Source: G051903925 sp051903925 (GTDB lineage: Bacteria; Pseudomonadota; Alphaproteobacteria; Zavarziniales; Zavarziniaceae). Taken from it: DNA of 64,000 bases. Below the pieces are notes generated by a model. The model saw nothing but the letters and a program-made list of their open reading frames with translations, ran no database searches and had not been told where the DNA came from. Every line of letters starts with the position of its first letter. The first letter of the stretch is position 1. The stretch is taken from the NCBI RefSeq assembly GCF_051903925.1, contig NZ_CP173678.1, forward strand, positions 3,906,001 to 3,970,000, written 5' to 3'. The position numbers and the translations under genes are program-made. This document shows positions 1 through 9,331 of the stretch, piece by piece.

Positions 1-173
1 GACTGGTCCAGATAGCCGCGATCAACCGCGCGCTTCAGCTTCAGCGCGCGCTCGCCCGCCAGGACCACGACCGATACATGGGTGTCGTGCCGTTCGACGG
101 GCAGGCCGCCATGGCTCGCGGGATCGGCCAGGAAGGCGACGAGCGCCGCCTCGTCCGGCCGAGCCGCTGCCAT
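1..173 (-). CDS. AAA/aminoglycoside-phosphotransferase-type protein, N-terminal fragment
   Basis: The reverse strand reads from an ATG at 171-173 and runs off the left edge, so only about 57 N-terminal residues are visible. They include DPASHGG near residue 17, a DTHVS segment and LAGERALKLKRAV followed by GYLD. This pattern is typical of the N-terminus of the COG2187/COG0645 family, which combines an aminoglycoside-phosphotransferase-like domain with a P-loop kinase domain. The substrate is unknown for the family. The gene starts 5 bp after the pdxH stop on the same strand, so the two are probably co-transcribed. The catalytic parts lie outside the window. Family assignment is by recalled motif only. 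Confidence 0.6.
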   Translation of the reverse strand, partial: MAAARPDEAALVAFLADPASHGGLPVERHDTHVSVVVLAGERALKLKRAVDRGYLDQ

Positions 174-178
174 CGAAG

Positions 179-802
179 TCAGGGATAGAGCCGCGTCGTG
201 GCCCAGCCCTCGCCCTGACGCTCGTACAGCAGGCGGTCGTGCAGTCGGAACGGGCGGTCCTGCCAGAACTCGATGCGCTTCGGCGTCAGCCGCCAGCCGC
301 CCCATTCGGGCGGCCGGGGAATGTCGCGCCCGGCGAACTGCTGCTCGATCTCCGCCACCTTGGCCTCGAGCTCGGATCGGGCGGCCAATGGCCGCGACTG
401 CAGCGAGGCGCGCGCGCCGATCTGCGAGACCCGGGCGCGCGTCGCGAAATAGGCGTCGGCCTCGGCCTCCGTCGCGTGGGCGACCGTGCCCTCCACCCGC
501 ACCTGGCGGCGCAGCGACTTCCAGTGGAAGGCCAGCGCCGCATGCGGATTGGCCTCCAGCTCGCGGCTCTTGCGGCTGCCGAAATTGGTATAGAAGACGA
601 ACCCCGCCAGATCCTGGCCCTTCAGCAGCACGATGCGGGCCGATGGCGCGCCATCCGGCCCCACGGTCGCCAGGGTCATCGCATTGTGGTCGTTGGGCTC
701 CGACGCCTGCGCCGCGGCCAGCCACGCGGCAAAGCGCTGATAGGGTTCGGCCAGGGCGACGCCGCCGCCCGGCTGTGCCTCGAATTCCAGGAAGTCGCTC
801 AT
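179..802 (-). CDS. pdxH: pyridoxamine 5'-phosphate oxidase
   Basis: This 207-residue cytoplasmic flavoprotein should use FMN and O2 to oxidise pyridoxine/pyridoxamine 5'-phosphate to pyridoxal phosphate, the last step of vitamin B6 synthesis and salvage. Visible family motifs are RIVLLKG and FYTNFGSRKSREL (FMN/substrate binding), QVRVEG, and the C-terminal block WRLTPKRIEFWQ followed by RLHDR and a terminal RLYP. Length is normal for PdxH. The ATG at 800-802 gives the expected N-terminus. It lies head-to-head with the lipoprotein gene across about 255 bp that must hold both promoters; I see no clear operator there. Confidence 0.95.
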   Translation of the reverse strand: MSDFLEFEAQPGGGVALAEPYQRFAAWLAAAQASEPNDHNAMTLATVGPDGAPSARIVLLKGQDLAGFVFYTNFGSRKSRELEANPHAALAFHWKSLRRQVRVEGTVAHATEAEADAYFATRARVSQIGARASLQSRPLAARSELEAKVAEIEQQFAGRDIPRPPEWGGWRLTPKRIEFWQDRPFRLHDRLLYERQGEGWATTRLYP

Positions 803-1057
803 GCCGGACCTTCTCGCTGCGGTCGCCCATGCCTCCGCCTGCGCAAGGAACGCCGGGGCGCCGTGACCGTTATCACAGACAGAAATGTGTGACCGATCCT
901 AGATCCCTGTGACAATCGTGGCCTCTACTTAGGGGTTCAGCCATATTGTCACGGTCCTGGCGAGGCGTCAGAATCGCCAGGGACACCCAGATTTGCTGCG
1001 GACCAGATTGCTGCGGAGCCGTGGCGCTGTCCGTCACCACAGCCGAGGTTGAGAATT

Positions 1058-1543
1058 ATGCGTGCACCCATGATTGCCCTGGTCGCCGCGGCGGCCCTGA
1101 CGCTCGGCGCCTGCCAGCAGGGCTATGGCGGTTATGGGCCGAAGCAGACCGGCGGCGCCGTCCTGGGCGCCGGCGCCGGCGCGCTGCTGGGCAACCAGTT
1201 CGGCTCGGGCTCCGGCCGCATCGCGGCGACTGTTGCTGGCGGCCTGCTGGGCGCCTTCCTGGGCGGCAGCGTCGGCGCGTCGCTGGACCGCAATGACCAG
1301 ATGTACGCCGAGCGCTCCGCCCAGAGCGCGTTCGAGACCTATCCCTCTGGCCGCCCTGCCGAATGGCGCAATCCGGACAGCGGCAACTACGGCACCGTGG
1401 TGCCGCAGCAGGCCTACCAGAACCAGTATGGCGAGACCTGCCGCGAGTACCAGCAGACGATCGTCGTCGGCGGCCGCACTCAGAACGCCTATGGCACGGC
1501 CTGCCGTCAGCCGGATGGCAGCTGGCGCATCGCCAATTCCTGA
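1058..1543 (+). CDS. glycine-zipper outer-membrane lipoprotein (17 kDa antigen-like)
   Basis: A 161-residue lipoprotein starting at ATG 1058, preceded by GAGG at 1045-1048. A TTG nine bases upstream is in frame but has no better ribosome site. The signal peptide ends in a lipobox, LTLGAC, with Cys19 as the lipidated residue. A glycine-zipper segment follows (GAVLGAGAGALLGNQFG and GGLLGAFLGGSVG), the hallmark of glycine-zipper 2TM / rickettsial 17-kDa surface antigen proteins, then a C-terminal domain with two cysteines (ETCREYQ and GTACRQPDGSW). Probable role is envelope structure; no enzymatic function is evident. Monocistronic, followed by a strong hairpin. Confidence 0.85.
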   Translation: MRAPMIALVAAAALTLGACQQGYGGYGPKQTGGAVLGAGAGALLGNQFGSGSGRIAATVAGGLLGAFLGGSVGASLDRNDQMYAERSAQSAFETYPSGRPAEWRNPDSGNYGTVVPQQAYQNQYGETCREYQQTIVVGGRTQNAYGTACRQPDGSWRIANS

Positions 1544-1570
1544 TCGGACCCACCCGGTCCGGCCGTGAAC

Positions 1571-1600
1571 GCGGCCCGGCGCCCTGAGGCGCCGGGCCGC
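1571..1600 (+). terminator. strong hairpin, likely terminator of the lipoprotein gene
   Basis: A perfect 13-bp GC stem (1571-1583 with 1588-1600) closes a CTGA loop 27 bp after the lipoprotein stop. No T-tract follows, so it is either a Rho-independent terminator of the GC-rich type or an mRNA-stabilising hairpin. Confidence 0.55.
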
Positions 1601-1680
1601 GATGCCATCCCTCGCGCGGCGCTCCTGCCGCGCGCGGATGGCGAGACTTTTGCTGAATGCCGTTCTAGGCTCGACCTCCC

Positions 1681-2676
1681 ATGTTCGAGCCCTATTCGAT
1701 CCTCGGTGTCGCGCGCGACATCTCGGACGCCGACCTGAAGCGCGCGTATCGCAAGCGCGCCAAGGAACTGCATCCCGACCTGCATCCCGGTGACCCGGCG
1801 ATCGCGGAGCGCTTCAAGGAAGTCGCCGCCGCCTATTCCCTGCTCGGCGATCCCATCATGCGGGCGCGCTATGACCGGGGGGAAATCGACGGCTGGGGCA
1901 ACCATATCGAGCAGGAGGAGCCGCCCAAGGCCAAGGCGGACGGCGCGACGCGCAAGTCTGGCGCGCAGGGCGGCACCCGCGCCGACGCGCCCCCCCGGGG
2001 CAAGGCCGAGGGCGAGCCGCCGCCCCGGCACGAGGGCCCCGGCGTCAAGTTCGGCCGCAGCCAGGACGACGTCATCTCGGACCTGCTGGCCAAGATGCGG
2101 GCGCGCAAGGAATCGCAGTCGCCGGGCCAGGCCAAGCGCACGCGCGGCGCCGACCGCTCCTATTCCCTGACCATCGGGTTCCTGGACAGCATCAACGGGA
2201 CCGTGAAGTCGATCGAGCGGCCGGACGGCGGCTTCCGCGTGACGATCCCCGCCGGCACGATGTCGGGCGAGATCATCCGCCTGTCGGGCAAGGGGGAGCC
2301 GGGCCCCGGCCCTGCCTTGGCCGGCGACGCCCTGGTCGAGATCGCGGTCGAGCCGCACCCCGTCTTCTCCCGGCGGGGCGACGACATCCTGGTCGACCTG
2401 CCGGTGACGCTGTACGAGGCGGTCCTGGGGGCCAAGGTCGTGGCACCGACCATCGACGGCCCCGTCTCGCTGACCATTCCGCCCTGGTCGAATGGCGGCA
2501 CCGTCCTGCGCCTGCGCGGCAAGGGCGTGCCCGACGACGTGCTGAAGACGCGCGGCGACCAGCTGGTCACGCTGCGCCTGATGCTGCCCGACGAGCACGA
2601 CGCGACGATCCAGGCGCTGGCCAAGGACCTGGCCGACCGCCACCCCTACGAGGTGCGCGGCCGCATGGCGCGATGA
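1681..2676 (+). CDS. DnaJ-type co-chaperone (J domain plus DnaJ C-terminal domain)
   Basis: 331 residues. The N-terminal J domain covers about residues 1-66 with the invariant HPD at 31-33, which stimulates the DnaK ATPase. A charged, Gly/Pro-rich linker follows (about 75-155), then a DnaJ C-terminal substrate-binding region (SYSLTIGFLDSINGT... VTIPAGT, VEPHPVFSRRGDD, LRLRGKGVPD). There is no zinc-finger CxxCxGxG region, so it is a type II (CbpA-like) J protein and not the canonical DnaJ. It precedes fabI and aroC on the same strand, separated from fabI by about 100 bp. No good Shine-Dalgarno precedes the ATG. Confidence 0.9.
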   Translation: MFEPYSILGVARDISDADLKRAYRKRAKELHPDLHPGDPAIAERFKEVAAAYSLLGDPIMRARYDRGEIDGWGNHIEQEEPPKAKADGATRKSGAQGGTRADAPPRGKAEGEPPPRHEGPGVKFGRSQDDVISDLLAKMRARKESQSPGQAKRTRGADRSYSLTIGFLDSINGTVKSIERPDGGFRVTIPAGTMSGEIIRLSGKGEPGPGPALAGDALVEIAVEPHPVFSRRGDDILVDLPVTLYEAVLGAKVVAPTIDGPVSLTIPPWSNGGTVLRLRGKGVPDDVLKTRGDQLVTLRLMLPDEHDATIQALAKDLADRHPYEVRGRMAR

Positions 2677-2778
2677 GGCGCCCTGGGACATAGGGTCTGC
2701 CCCGCGCCGGACAGGTTTGAAGCGGCGCCAGCCAGCGGCTAGGATGCGGCCGTTTTTCGGGATGTTGGGAATCACAGA

Positions 2779-3591
2779 ATGACGGTTGGGACGCGACTGC
2801 TCAGCGGCAAGAAGGGGCTCGTCATGGGCGTCGCCAACGATCGGTCCATCGCCTGGGGCATCGCAAAGTCGGCACACGACCATGGTGCGGAACTGGCCTT
2901 CACCTACCAGGGCGACGCCCTTGCGAAACGTGTCCGCCCGCTGGCGGAACAGGTCGGGTCCAGCATCGTGCTGCCGTGCGACGTGTCGGATCTCGCCAGC
3001 CTGGATGCCGCCTTCGCCGCCGTGAATGAGGCATGGGGCGGCCTGGACTTCGTGATCCACGCGATCGCCTATTCGGACAAGGACGAGCTCAAGGGCCGCT
3101 ACATCGACACCAGCCCCGAGAACTTCGCCCAGTCGCTCAGCATCTCCTGCTACTCGTTCACGGCCATCGCCAAGCGTGCGGAAGCCCTGATGAACAATGG
3201 CGGCAGCCTGATCACGCTGAGCTATTACGGGGCCGAGAAGGTGACCCCGCACTACAACGTGATGGGTGTGGCGAAGGCCGCGCTGGAGGCGAGCGTCCGC
3301 TACCTGGCCGTCGACCTGGGCGCCAAGGGGATCCGCGTCAACGCGATTTCCGCCGGCCCGATCAAGACGCTGGCCGCCTCCGCCATCGGCGATTTCCGCT
3401 ACATCCTGAAGTGGAACGAGTACAACTCGCCGCTGAAGCGCAACGTCACCATCGACGAGGTGGGCGACGCCGGCGTGTACCTGATCAGCGACCTGTCGCG
3501 CGGCGTGACGGGCGAGGTGCACCACGTCGATTCGGGCTATCACGTCGTCGGCATGAAGGCGGTCGACGCACCCGACATCGCGACCGTCTGA
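2779..3591 (+). CDS. fabI: enoyl-[acyl-carrier-protein] reductase (NADH), FabI
   Basis: 270 residues. It reduces trans-2-enoyl-ACP in the last step of each fatty-acid elongation round. The FabI-type cofactor site reads GVANDRSIAWGIA (residues 17-29), and the catalytic Tyr-x6-Lys pair is Tyr159/Lys166 in VTPHYNVMGVAK, distinguishing FabI from ordinary short-chain dehydrogenases. The segment SAGPIKTLAASAI near the substrate loop is also typical. Length matches the family. aroC follows after 25 bp, so the two are likely co-transcribed. Confidence 0.96.
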   Translation: MTVGTRLLSGKKGLVMGVANDRSIAWGIAKSAHDHGAELAFTYQGDALAKRVRPLAEQVGSSIVLPCDVSDLASLDAAFAAVNEAWGGLDFVIHAIAYSDKDELKGRYIDTSPENFAQSLSISCYSFTAIAKRAEALMNNGGSLITLSYYGAEKVTPHYNVMGVAKAALEASVRYLAVDLGAKGIRVNAISAGPIKTLAASAIGDFRYILKWNEYNSPLKRNVTIDEVGDAGVYLISDLSRGVTGEVHHVDSGYHVVGMKAVDAPDIATV

Positions 3592-3616
3592 GGCGGCGCG
3601 CACCCGCAGGCGTCCC

Positions 3617-4693
3617 ATGTCCCACAACACGTTCGGCCACCTGTTCCGGGTCACGACCTGGGGCGAAAGCCATGGCCCGGCCTTGGGCTGCGTCGTCGAT
3701 GGCACGCCGCCCCGCCTGCCCCTGACCGAGGCCGACATCCAGCCCTGGCTGGACCGCAGGCGGCCCGGCCAGTCGCGCTTCGTGACCCAGCGGCAGGAGC
3801 CGGACGCCGTGCGCATCCTGTCCGGCACCTATGAGGGCCAGACCACCGGCACGCCGATCAGCCTGCTGATCGAGAACGTGGACCATCGGTCCAAGGACTA
3901 TTCCGACGTCGCGGCCAAGTTCCGCCCCGGCCATGCCGACGTCACCTACCAGGCCAAGTACGGCATCCGCGATCCCCGGGGTGGCGGCCGCTCCTCCGCC
4001 CGGGAAACCGCGGCCCGTGTCGCGGCCGGGGCGGTCGCGCGGGCGATCCTGGGCAGCGGCGTGACCATCCGCGGCGCCCTGGTCCAGGTGGGCAGCAGCG
4101 TGATCGACCGCAGCCGCTGGGACTGGGACGCTGTCGATCGCAACCCGTTCTTCTGCCCCGATCCCATCGCCGCCCAGGACTGGGAAGGCCTGCTGGATGG
4201 CGTGCGCAAGGCCGGCTCCTCGGTCGGCGCGGTGATCGAAGTCGTGGCCAGCGGCGTGCCCGCGGGCCTGGGCGCGCCCCTCTATGGCAAGCTGGACGCC
4301 GACCTGGCCGCCGCCCTGATGAGCATCAATGCCGTCAAGGGGGTGGAGATCGGCGACGGCTTTGCCGCGGCCGCCCTGCGCGGCGAGGACAATGCCGACG
4401 AGATGCGCATGGCGGGCAATGCGATCGCGTTCGGGTCCAATCATGCCGGTGGCATCCTGGGCGGCATCTCGACCGGGCAGGACGTGGTCGCGCGCTTCGC
4501 CGTCAAGCCGACCTCGTCCATCCTGCTGCCGCGCCGGACGGTCACGCGCGACGGCCAGGATGCGGAGGTCCTGACCAAGGGCCGGCACGACCCTTGCGTC
4601 GGCATTCGCGCCGTCCCGGTGGGGGAGGCGATGATGGCCTGCGTCCTGGCCGACCACCTGCTCCGCCACCGCGCCCAGGTCGGCACGCTCTAG
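3617..4693 (+). CDS. aroC: chorismate synthase
   Basis: 358 residues. It converts 5-enolpyruvylshikimate-3-phosphate to chorismate with reduced FMN, the final shikimate-pathway step. Signature stretches are GESHGPALG (residues 16-24), RPGHADVTYQAKYG with RDPRGGGRSSARET, SNHAGGILGGIS and GRHDPCVGIRAVPVGEAM. The length is standard. The gene lies between fabI (25 bp upstream) and an unknown two-TM gene starting 11 bp after its stop, so a fabI-aroC-orf transcript is likely. Confidence 0.97.
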   Translation: MSHNTFGHLFRVTTWGESHGPALGCVVDGTPPRLPLTEADIQPWLDRRRPGQSRFVTQRQEPDAVRILSGTYEGQTTGTPISLLIENVDHRSKDYSDVAAKFRPGHADVTYQAKYGIRDPRGGGRSSARETAARVAAGAVARAILGSGVTIRGALVQVGSSVIDRSRWDWDAVDRNPFFCPDPIAAQDWEGLLDGVRKAGSSVGAVIEVVASGVPAGLGAPLYGKLDADLAAALMSINAVKGVEIGDGFAAAALRGEDNADEMRMAGNAIAFGSNHAGGILGGISTGQDVVARFAVKPTSSILLPRRTVTRDGQDAEVLTKGRHDPCVGIRAVPVGEAMMACVLADHLLRHRAQVGTL

Positions 4694-4704
4694 GGGCACT
4701 TGGG

Positions 4705-5601
4705 ATGGCCGGTGCGGACGCGCTGCTCAGGGCCCTGGCCACCCCCCTGCCGCTGAAGCCGCCGGCCAACCTGTGGTGGATGTGGCTGTTCATGGTCGTG
4801 TTCGGACTGGTTCTGGGCGGTCTGACCACCTTCCTGGTCGCCAGCGACCTGATCGGTGCCACCCAGGGACAGGTCCTGCGCGACACCGCCGTGCGCCTTG
4901 GCCTGGGCGAGCTGGAGGCGCGCCGGCCCGAAACGGCGGCGACCTGCAGCCAGGAAGCACCGGGCGATCACGTCTGCCTGCTGGACCTGCGCTACACCAA
5001 TGCCTATGGCAACGCCGACAGCTGGACCGCCGTGCTGCGCAGCCCGGTCGCCCTGCCGCCGCGGCCGGAGCTCGATCTCTACCGCGTCCAGGTCGACCGC
5101 AACCTGCCCGGCCTGGACCTGGCAAGCCCGACGCTGGGCCAGCGCTGGGCGCTGCACCTGGGCCGCGTGGAATGGCAATGGCTGGTCATCCTGCTCTTTA
5201 TCCTCTGGACACCGGCTTTGCTGGGCTGGGGCCAATGGCAGCGTCGCCGCCGTCGCGCCATCCTGGAGGACGCCGCCGGTCCGACCGGCCGCCCGGTCCT
5301 GGTCGAGCTGAAGCGCCGCCGCTACCGGCCGGCCTTCCGCTTCCAGAACGCGCACATCCCGGAAAAGATCGTCTGGCATTATGAATGGCGCGACCGCATG
5401 GGCATGCGGCGGAGGGTCCGCGAGCGTGTCCAGAAGGACCCGCTGCGCCTGGGTCCCGACGGCATGACGGGCGTGGCGCTGGCGACGCGCACGGGCGACA
5501 CGGTGCTCGTCGAGCACGACCTGGGGCAGTTCACCCTCTCCCCCGATCGGCAGCACGCGGTATGGCAGGCAATGGGCATCGCCCCGCCAGGGACGCGCTG
5601 A
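4705..5601 (+). CDS. hypothetical membrane protein with two TM segments
   Basis: I do not recognise this family with confidence. From the ATG at 4705 (11 bp after aroC) the product is 298 residues. One hydrophobic segment lies at about 24-45 (WWMWLFMVVFGLVLGGLTTF) and a second at about 158-176. Between them is a roughly 110-residue, presumably periplasmic domain with cysteines at 81 and 91, and after the second helix a basic stretch (QRRRRRAI) and a cytoplasmic domain containing WHYEWRDRMGMRRRV. The layout recalls DUF3592-like proteins, but that is only a guess. It is convergent with the rhomboid gene; the two stops are 3 bp apart. Confidence 0.75.
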   Translation: MAGADALLRALATPLPLKPPANLWWMWLFMVVFGLVLGGLTTFLVASDLIGATQGQVLRDTAVRLGLGELEARRPETAATCSQEAPGDHVCLLDLRYTNAYGNADSWTAVLRSPVALPPRPELDLYRVQVDRNLPGLDLASPTLGQRWALHLGRVEWQWLVILLFILWTPALLGWGQWQRRRRRAILEDAAGPTGRPVLVELKRRRYRPAFRFQNAHIPEKIVWHYEWRDRMGMRRRVRERVQKDPLRLGPDGMTGVALATRTGDTVLVEHDLGQFTLSPDRQHAVWQAMGIAPPGTR

Positions 5602-5604
5602 GGC

Positions 5605-6294
5605 TCAGCCCCAGGGGCCGCGTCGCCGGGGCATGAACGGCTTGATCAGGGCCAGGCCCGCGACGAAGCCGCCGACATGCGCCAGCCAGGCGACGCGCTC
5701 CGCCTCGGCAGCGCCAGTCAGGCCGTCCCACAACTGCATCACGAACCACAGGCCGATCATGGCCCAGGCGGGCACGCGCAGCGGGATGAAGGCCAGCAGC
5801 ATCCAGATCCGGGCCCGGGGATGCAGCAGGAAATACGCGCCCAGCACGCCCGATATCGCGCCGGAGGCTCCGACCAGGGGTACCGGGCTCGCCGGCTCGG
5901 CAACCATCTCGGCCACCGCCGCCAGCACGCCACAGGTCAGATAGAACACGACGAAGCGCAGGCGTCCGATCGTATCCTCGACATTGTTGCCGAAGATCCA
6001 GAGGAACAGCATGTTGCCCAGTAGGTGCGCGGTCGAGCCATGCACGAACTGGTAGCTGAACAGCGTCGACCATTCCGGCAGCGGCCGGTTCGCCTCAAGC
6101 CAGGTCAGGTCCGCCGGGGTCAGGTCCAGTCCGGTCAGCGCCGCCGGGATCAGGCCGGCCGCCATGGCGGCGCCGTCGTCGCCCTGCGGCCATTGCTGCT
6201 GCAGCAGGTAGATCAGGACATTGATGGCGATCAGCGCCCAGGTGACGTGGGGCGAGAAGCGCGTCGGCTGGTCGTCATGAAGCGGCAGCGCCAT
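5605..6294 (-). CDS. rhomboid family intramembrane serine protease
   Basis: 229 residues from the ATG at 6292-6294 (the frame stays open upstream without homology). Catalytic dyad: Ser144 in GASGAISG and His206 in AHVGGF, with the HLLGN motif (His90/Asn94) on the second helix that forms the oxyanion site. About six hydrophobic helices are visible, so this is the minimal bacterial rhomboid core with a short cytosolic N-terminus. It cleaves transmembrane substrates within the membrane; the substrate is unknown. The upstream methyltransferase ends 25 bp before it on the same strand. Confidence 0.92.
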   Translation of the reverse strand: MALPLHDDQPTRFSPHVTWALIAINVLIYLLQQQWPQGDDGAAMAAGLIPAALTGLDLTPADLTWLEANRPLPEWSTLFSYQFVHGSTAHLLGNMLFLWIFGNNVEDTIGRLRFVVFYLTCGVLAAVAEMVAEPASPVPLVGASGAISGVLGAYFLLHPRARIWMLLAFIPLRVPAWAMIGLWFVMQLWDGLTGAAEAERVAWLAHVGGFVAGLALIKPFMPRRRGPWG

Positions 6295-6319
6295 GCAGGA
6301 TCCCGGGCGGCGAAAACGG

Positions 6320-7360
6320 TCAGAGCGGCCGGCGGAAGTGCAGGACCTTGGACAGGAACGCCGTCTCCACCCCCGCCAGGTCCAGCCCCGCGCCGCCGAA
6401 CAGCGCGCCCAGGTCGGCCCGCGCATAGGTCGCGAAATACGGTTCGTGAAAGGCCGCGGGAAAGAAATGCAGCAGGCCGTCCAGGTCGGGGACGTCGCCG
6501 ATCTGCAGCGAGTCGACCACGATGACGCTTCCCCCCGGGCGTACCACGCGCGCCAGTTCCGCCGCCACCTGCCCCCGGACGCGTGGCGGCAGCTCGTGGA
6601 ACAGGTAGATGCAGGTGACGGCGTCCAGCGCCCCATCGGCCAGGGGCAGGTGCTCGGCCTGGGCCTCCACCAGGCTCAGCCAGGCGCGCCCCGCCAGGTG
6701 GCGCCGCGCCTCCGCCAGGTAATCGCGCGACAGGTCGACGCCCATCGCCTGGACCCGTGGCCATGTCGCCTTCAGGTCGCCCAGGAAGCGGCCGGTGCCG
6801 CAGGCGATGTCGGCCACCCGCGCGCGGCGCAGGTCCAGCGGCTGCAGCGCCTGGCGCAGGGGGACCAGCGCCTGCCGCCGCATGGCATCGGCCAGGCCGG
6901 TGAACAGCACTTCGACCTGCTGGTCATAGAGGCGGGCGGAGCGCTCGGACAGGTAGCCGTCGGTCTGGTAGTGGAAATTCTGCAGGTAGTAGCGCGGATA
7001 GCGGCCGCGCCGGCCCTCCCCATCCCCGTCCAGCACCTCGTCATGGCCGTGGGTTGCCTGGCGCCGGGTGATGCCCGGCAGGTCGCGAAAAAACCGCACC
7101 ATGTCGGCCAGGGCCCGGTCCGCCGGCGGCAGCAGGCGTGGCGCGGCATAGGTCCCGTCCTCGACATTCCGCCGGTCCCGGTCCAGCAGCGCCCGCATGT
7201 GGCGCAGCAGCACGGCAGAGCCCGGCATGGGCGCGTCGACCGAAACCGCGGCGCGGTGCGGCCGGGTCAGGCGCGCCGCCGCCAGGTACTGCCCGCCATA
7301 CCAGGCGACGCGTGCCGCCTGGGCCATCCTGTAGCCGATCCGGTCCGCCGCGTTCGCCAT
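6320..7360 (-). CDS. class I SAM-dependent methyltransferase
   Basis: 346 residues starting at ATG 7360. The C-terminal half is a Rossmann-fold methyltransferase: motif I VADIACGTGRF (residues 182-192), then GVDLSRDYLAEA and the post-I acidic region, and LARVVRPGG, typical of Methyltransf_11/25 proteins such as UbiE relatives. The N-terminal about 170 residues (PRYYLQNFHYQTDGYLSE) are characteristic of a conserved but uncharacterised subgroup. The substrate cannot be inferred. It starts 12 bp after the RNA methyltransferase gene ends and probably belongs to the dxs-tlyA transcript. Confidence 0.85.
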   Translation of the reverse strand: MANAADRIGYRMAQAARVAWYGGQYLAAARLTRPHRAAVSVDAPMPGSAVLLRHMRALLDRDRRNVEDGTYAAPRLLPPADRALADMVRFFRDLPGITRRQATHGHDEVLDGDGEGRRGRYPRYYLQNFHYQTDGYLSERSARLYDQQVEVLFTGLADAMRRQALVPLRQALQPLDLRRARVADIACGTGRFLGDLKATWPRVQAMGVDLSRDYLAEARRHLAGRAWLSLVEAQAEHLPLADGALDAVTCIYLFHELPPRVRGQVAAELARVVRPGGSVIVVDSLQIGDVPDLDGLLHFFPAAFHEPYFATYARADLGALFGGAGLDLAGVETAFLSKVLHFRRPL

Positions 7361-7371
7361 CGCGTCCAACC

Positions 7372-8581
7372 CTATCCGTTGCGCGCGAAACGCGCGACCA
7401 GCTCGACATGGGGTGTCATAGGAAACTGGTCGACCGGCACCACCCATTCGAGCTGGTACCCGCCATCGACCAGGATCCTGGCATCGCGGGCAAAGGTCCC
7501 GGGATTGCACGACGCCATGGCGACGACCGGCACGGTGCTGGCGGCAAGCTGCTCCACCTGCGCCCGGGCCCCGGCCCGCGGCGGATCCAGCACCACCGCG
7601 GCAAAGGCGTTCAGCTCGGCCGCCAGAAGCGGCGCGCGGAACAGGTCGCGCGACCGTGCGGCCAGCGCGCGCCCCTGCGCGGCGGTACGACAGGCGGCGA
7701 TCGCCTCGCCCTCCGCGTCGAAGGCCTGGACCGACCGGCCCTCCGCCAGCCGCAGGGCAAAGGTGCCGCAGCCGCTGAACAGGTCGGCCACGGGATTGGC
7801 GTCGCCCACCGCCGTCCCGACATGCTGCGCCAGCACCGCCTCGCCCTCCGCGCTGGCCTGCAGGAACGCGCCGGGCGCCGGGGCAATGCGTGCCTGGCCC
7901 GCCTGCACGACGGGGCGGCGGCGCTCCGCAACCGTCATCGCCGGCCGCCCCCAGGACAGCCGCGCCAGGTCGTGCGCCGCGGCAAAGTCGGACAGCGCCT
8001 CCGACCGCTTCAGGTCCAGCTCGGCCGCCACCTCGAGCCACAGGTCGATGCCGCTGTCGCTGGCCAGGACGTGCGCCTGCGCCGCCAGCGCCTTGCGCCC
8101 GCCGGGCGGCAGGACGCGGGCCAGCAGGGTGCGCAGGGGCGCCAGCAGCGCCGCCAGCTCCGGCCGCAGGACGGGGCATTCCTCCAGGTCGACAAGGCTG
8201 GCGGAGGCGCGTTCGTTGAAGCCCAGCACGATCTTCTCGCGCAGGCGCAGGATCGCGAACGTGGCCCGCCGCCGCCGCCCCGGCGGGATCGAGATCGTGG
8301 GAGCGACCACGCCGCCGTCCAGGCCGCGATGGCCCAGCGCCTGCGCCACCAGTTCGCGTTTCCAGGCGGCCTGGTACGCTGCGTCGACGTGCTGGGTGGC
8401 GCAGCCGCCGCAGCGGCCGAAATGCCGGCACAGGGGCGCCACGCGGTGCGGCCCCGTCGTCACCAGGCGCGGCACCTGGCCCGCCAGGTCCACGCGATCG
8501 CCCGGTGCCATGAAGGGCAGGAAGACCGGCCCCCCCGGCCCCTGGGCGATGCCGTCGCCCTGGGCGCCCAGGTGCGTCACT

Positions 8582-8598
<17 letters not shown>
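7372..8598 (-). CDS. class I RNA methyltransferase, TrmA/RlmC/RlmD family
   Basis: 408 residues. An N-terminal partial TRAM-like segment is followed by an Fe-S cysteine cluster with Cys57, Cys63 and Cys66 (CRHFGRCGGC) and a fourth cysteine in EECPVL, as in RlmD/RumA 23S rRNA m5U methyltransferases. The SAM site is NPVADLFSGCGTFALRLA, and the catalytic cysteine lies in MASCNPGTFARD. The product probably forms 5-methyluridine in rRNA; the exact position cannot be told. The start overlaps the tlyA stop by 17 bp (8 bp if the internal ATG at 8589 is used), suggesting translational coupling. Confidence 0.88.

Positions 8599-9330
<732 letters not shown>

Positions 9331-9331
<1 letters not shown>

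Noticed and set aside
1507..3828. Long minus-strand frame opposite the dnaJ-like gene and fabI
   Set aside because: The plus-strand genes have clear family motifs; this frame has none.
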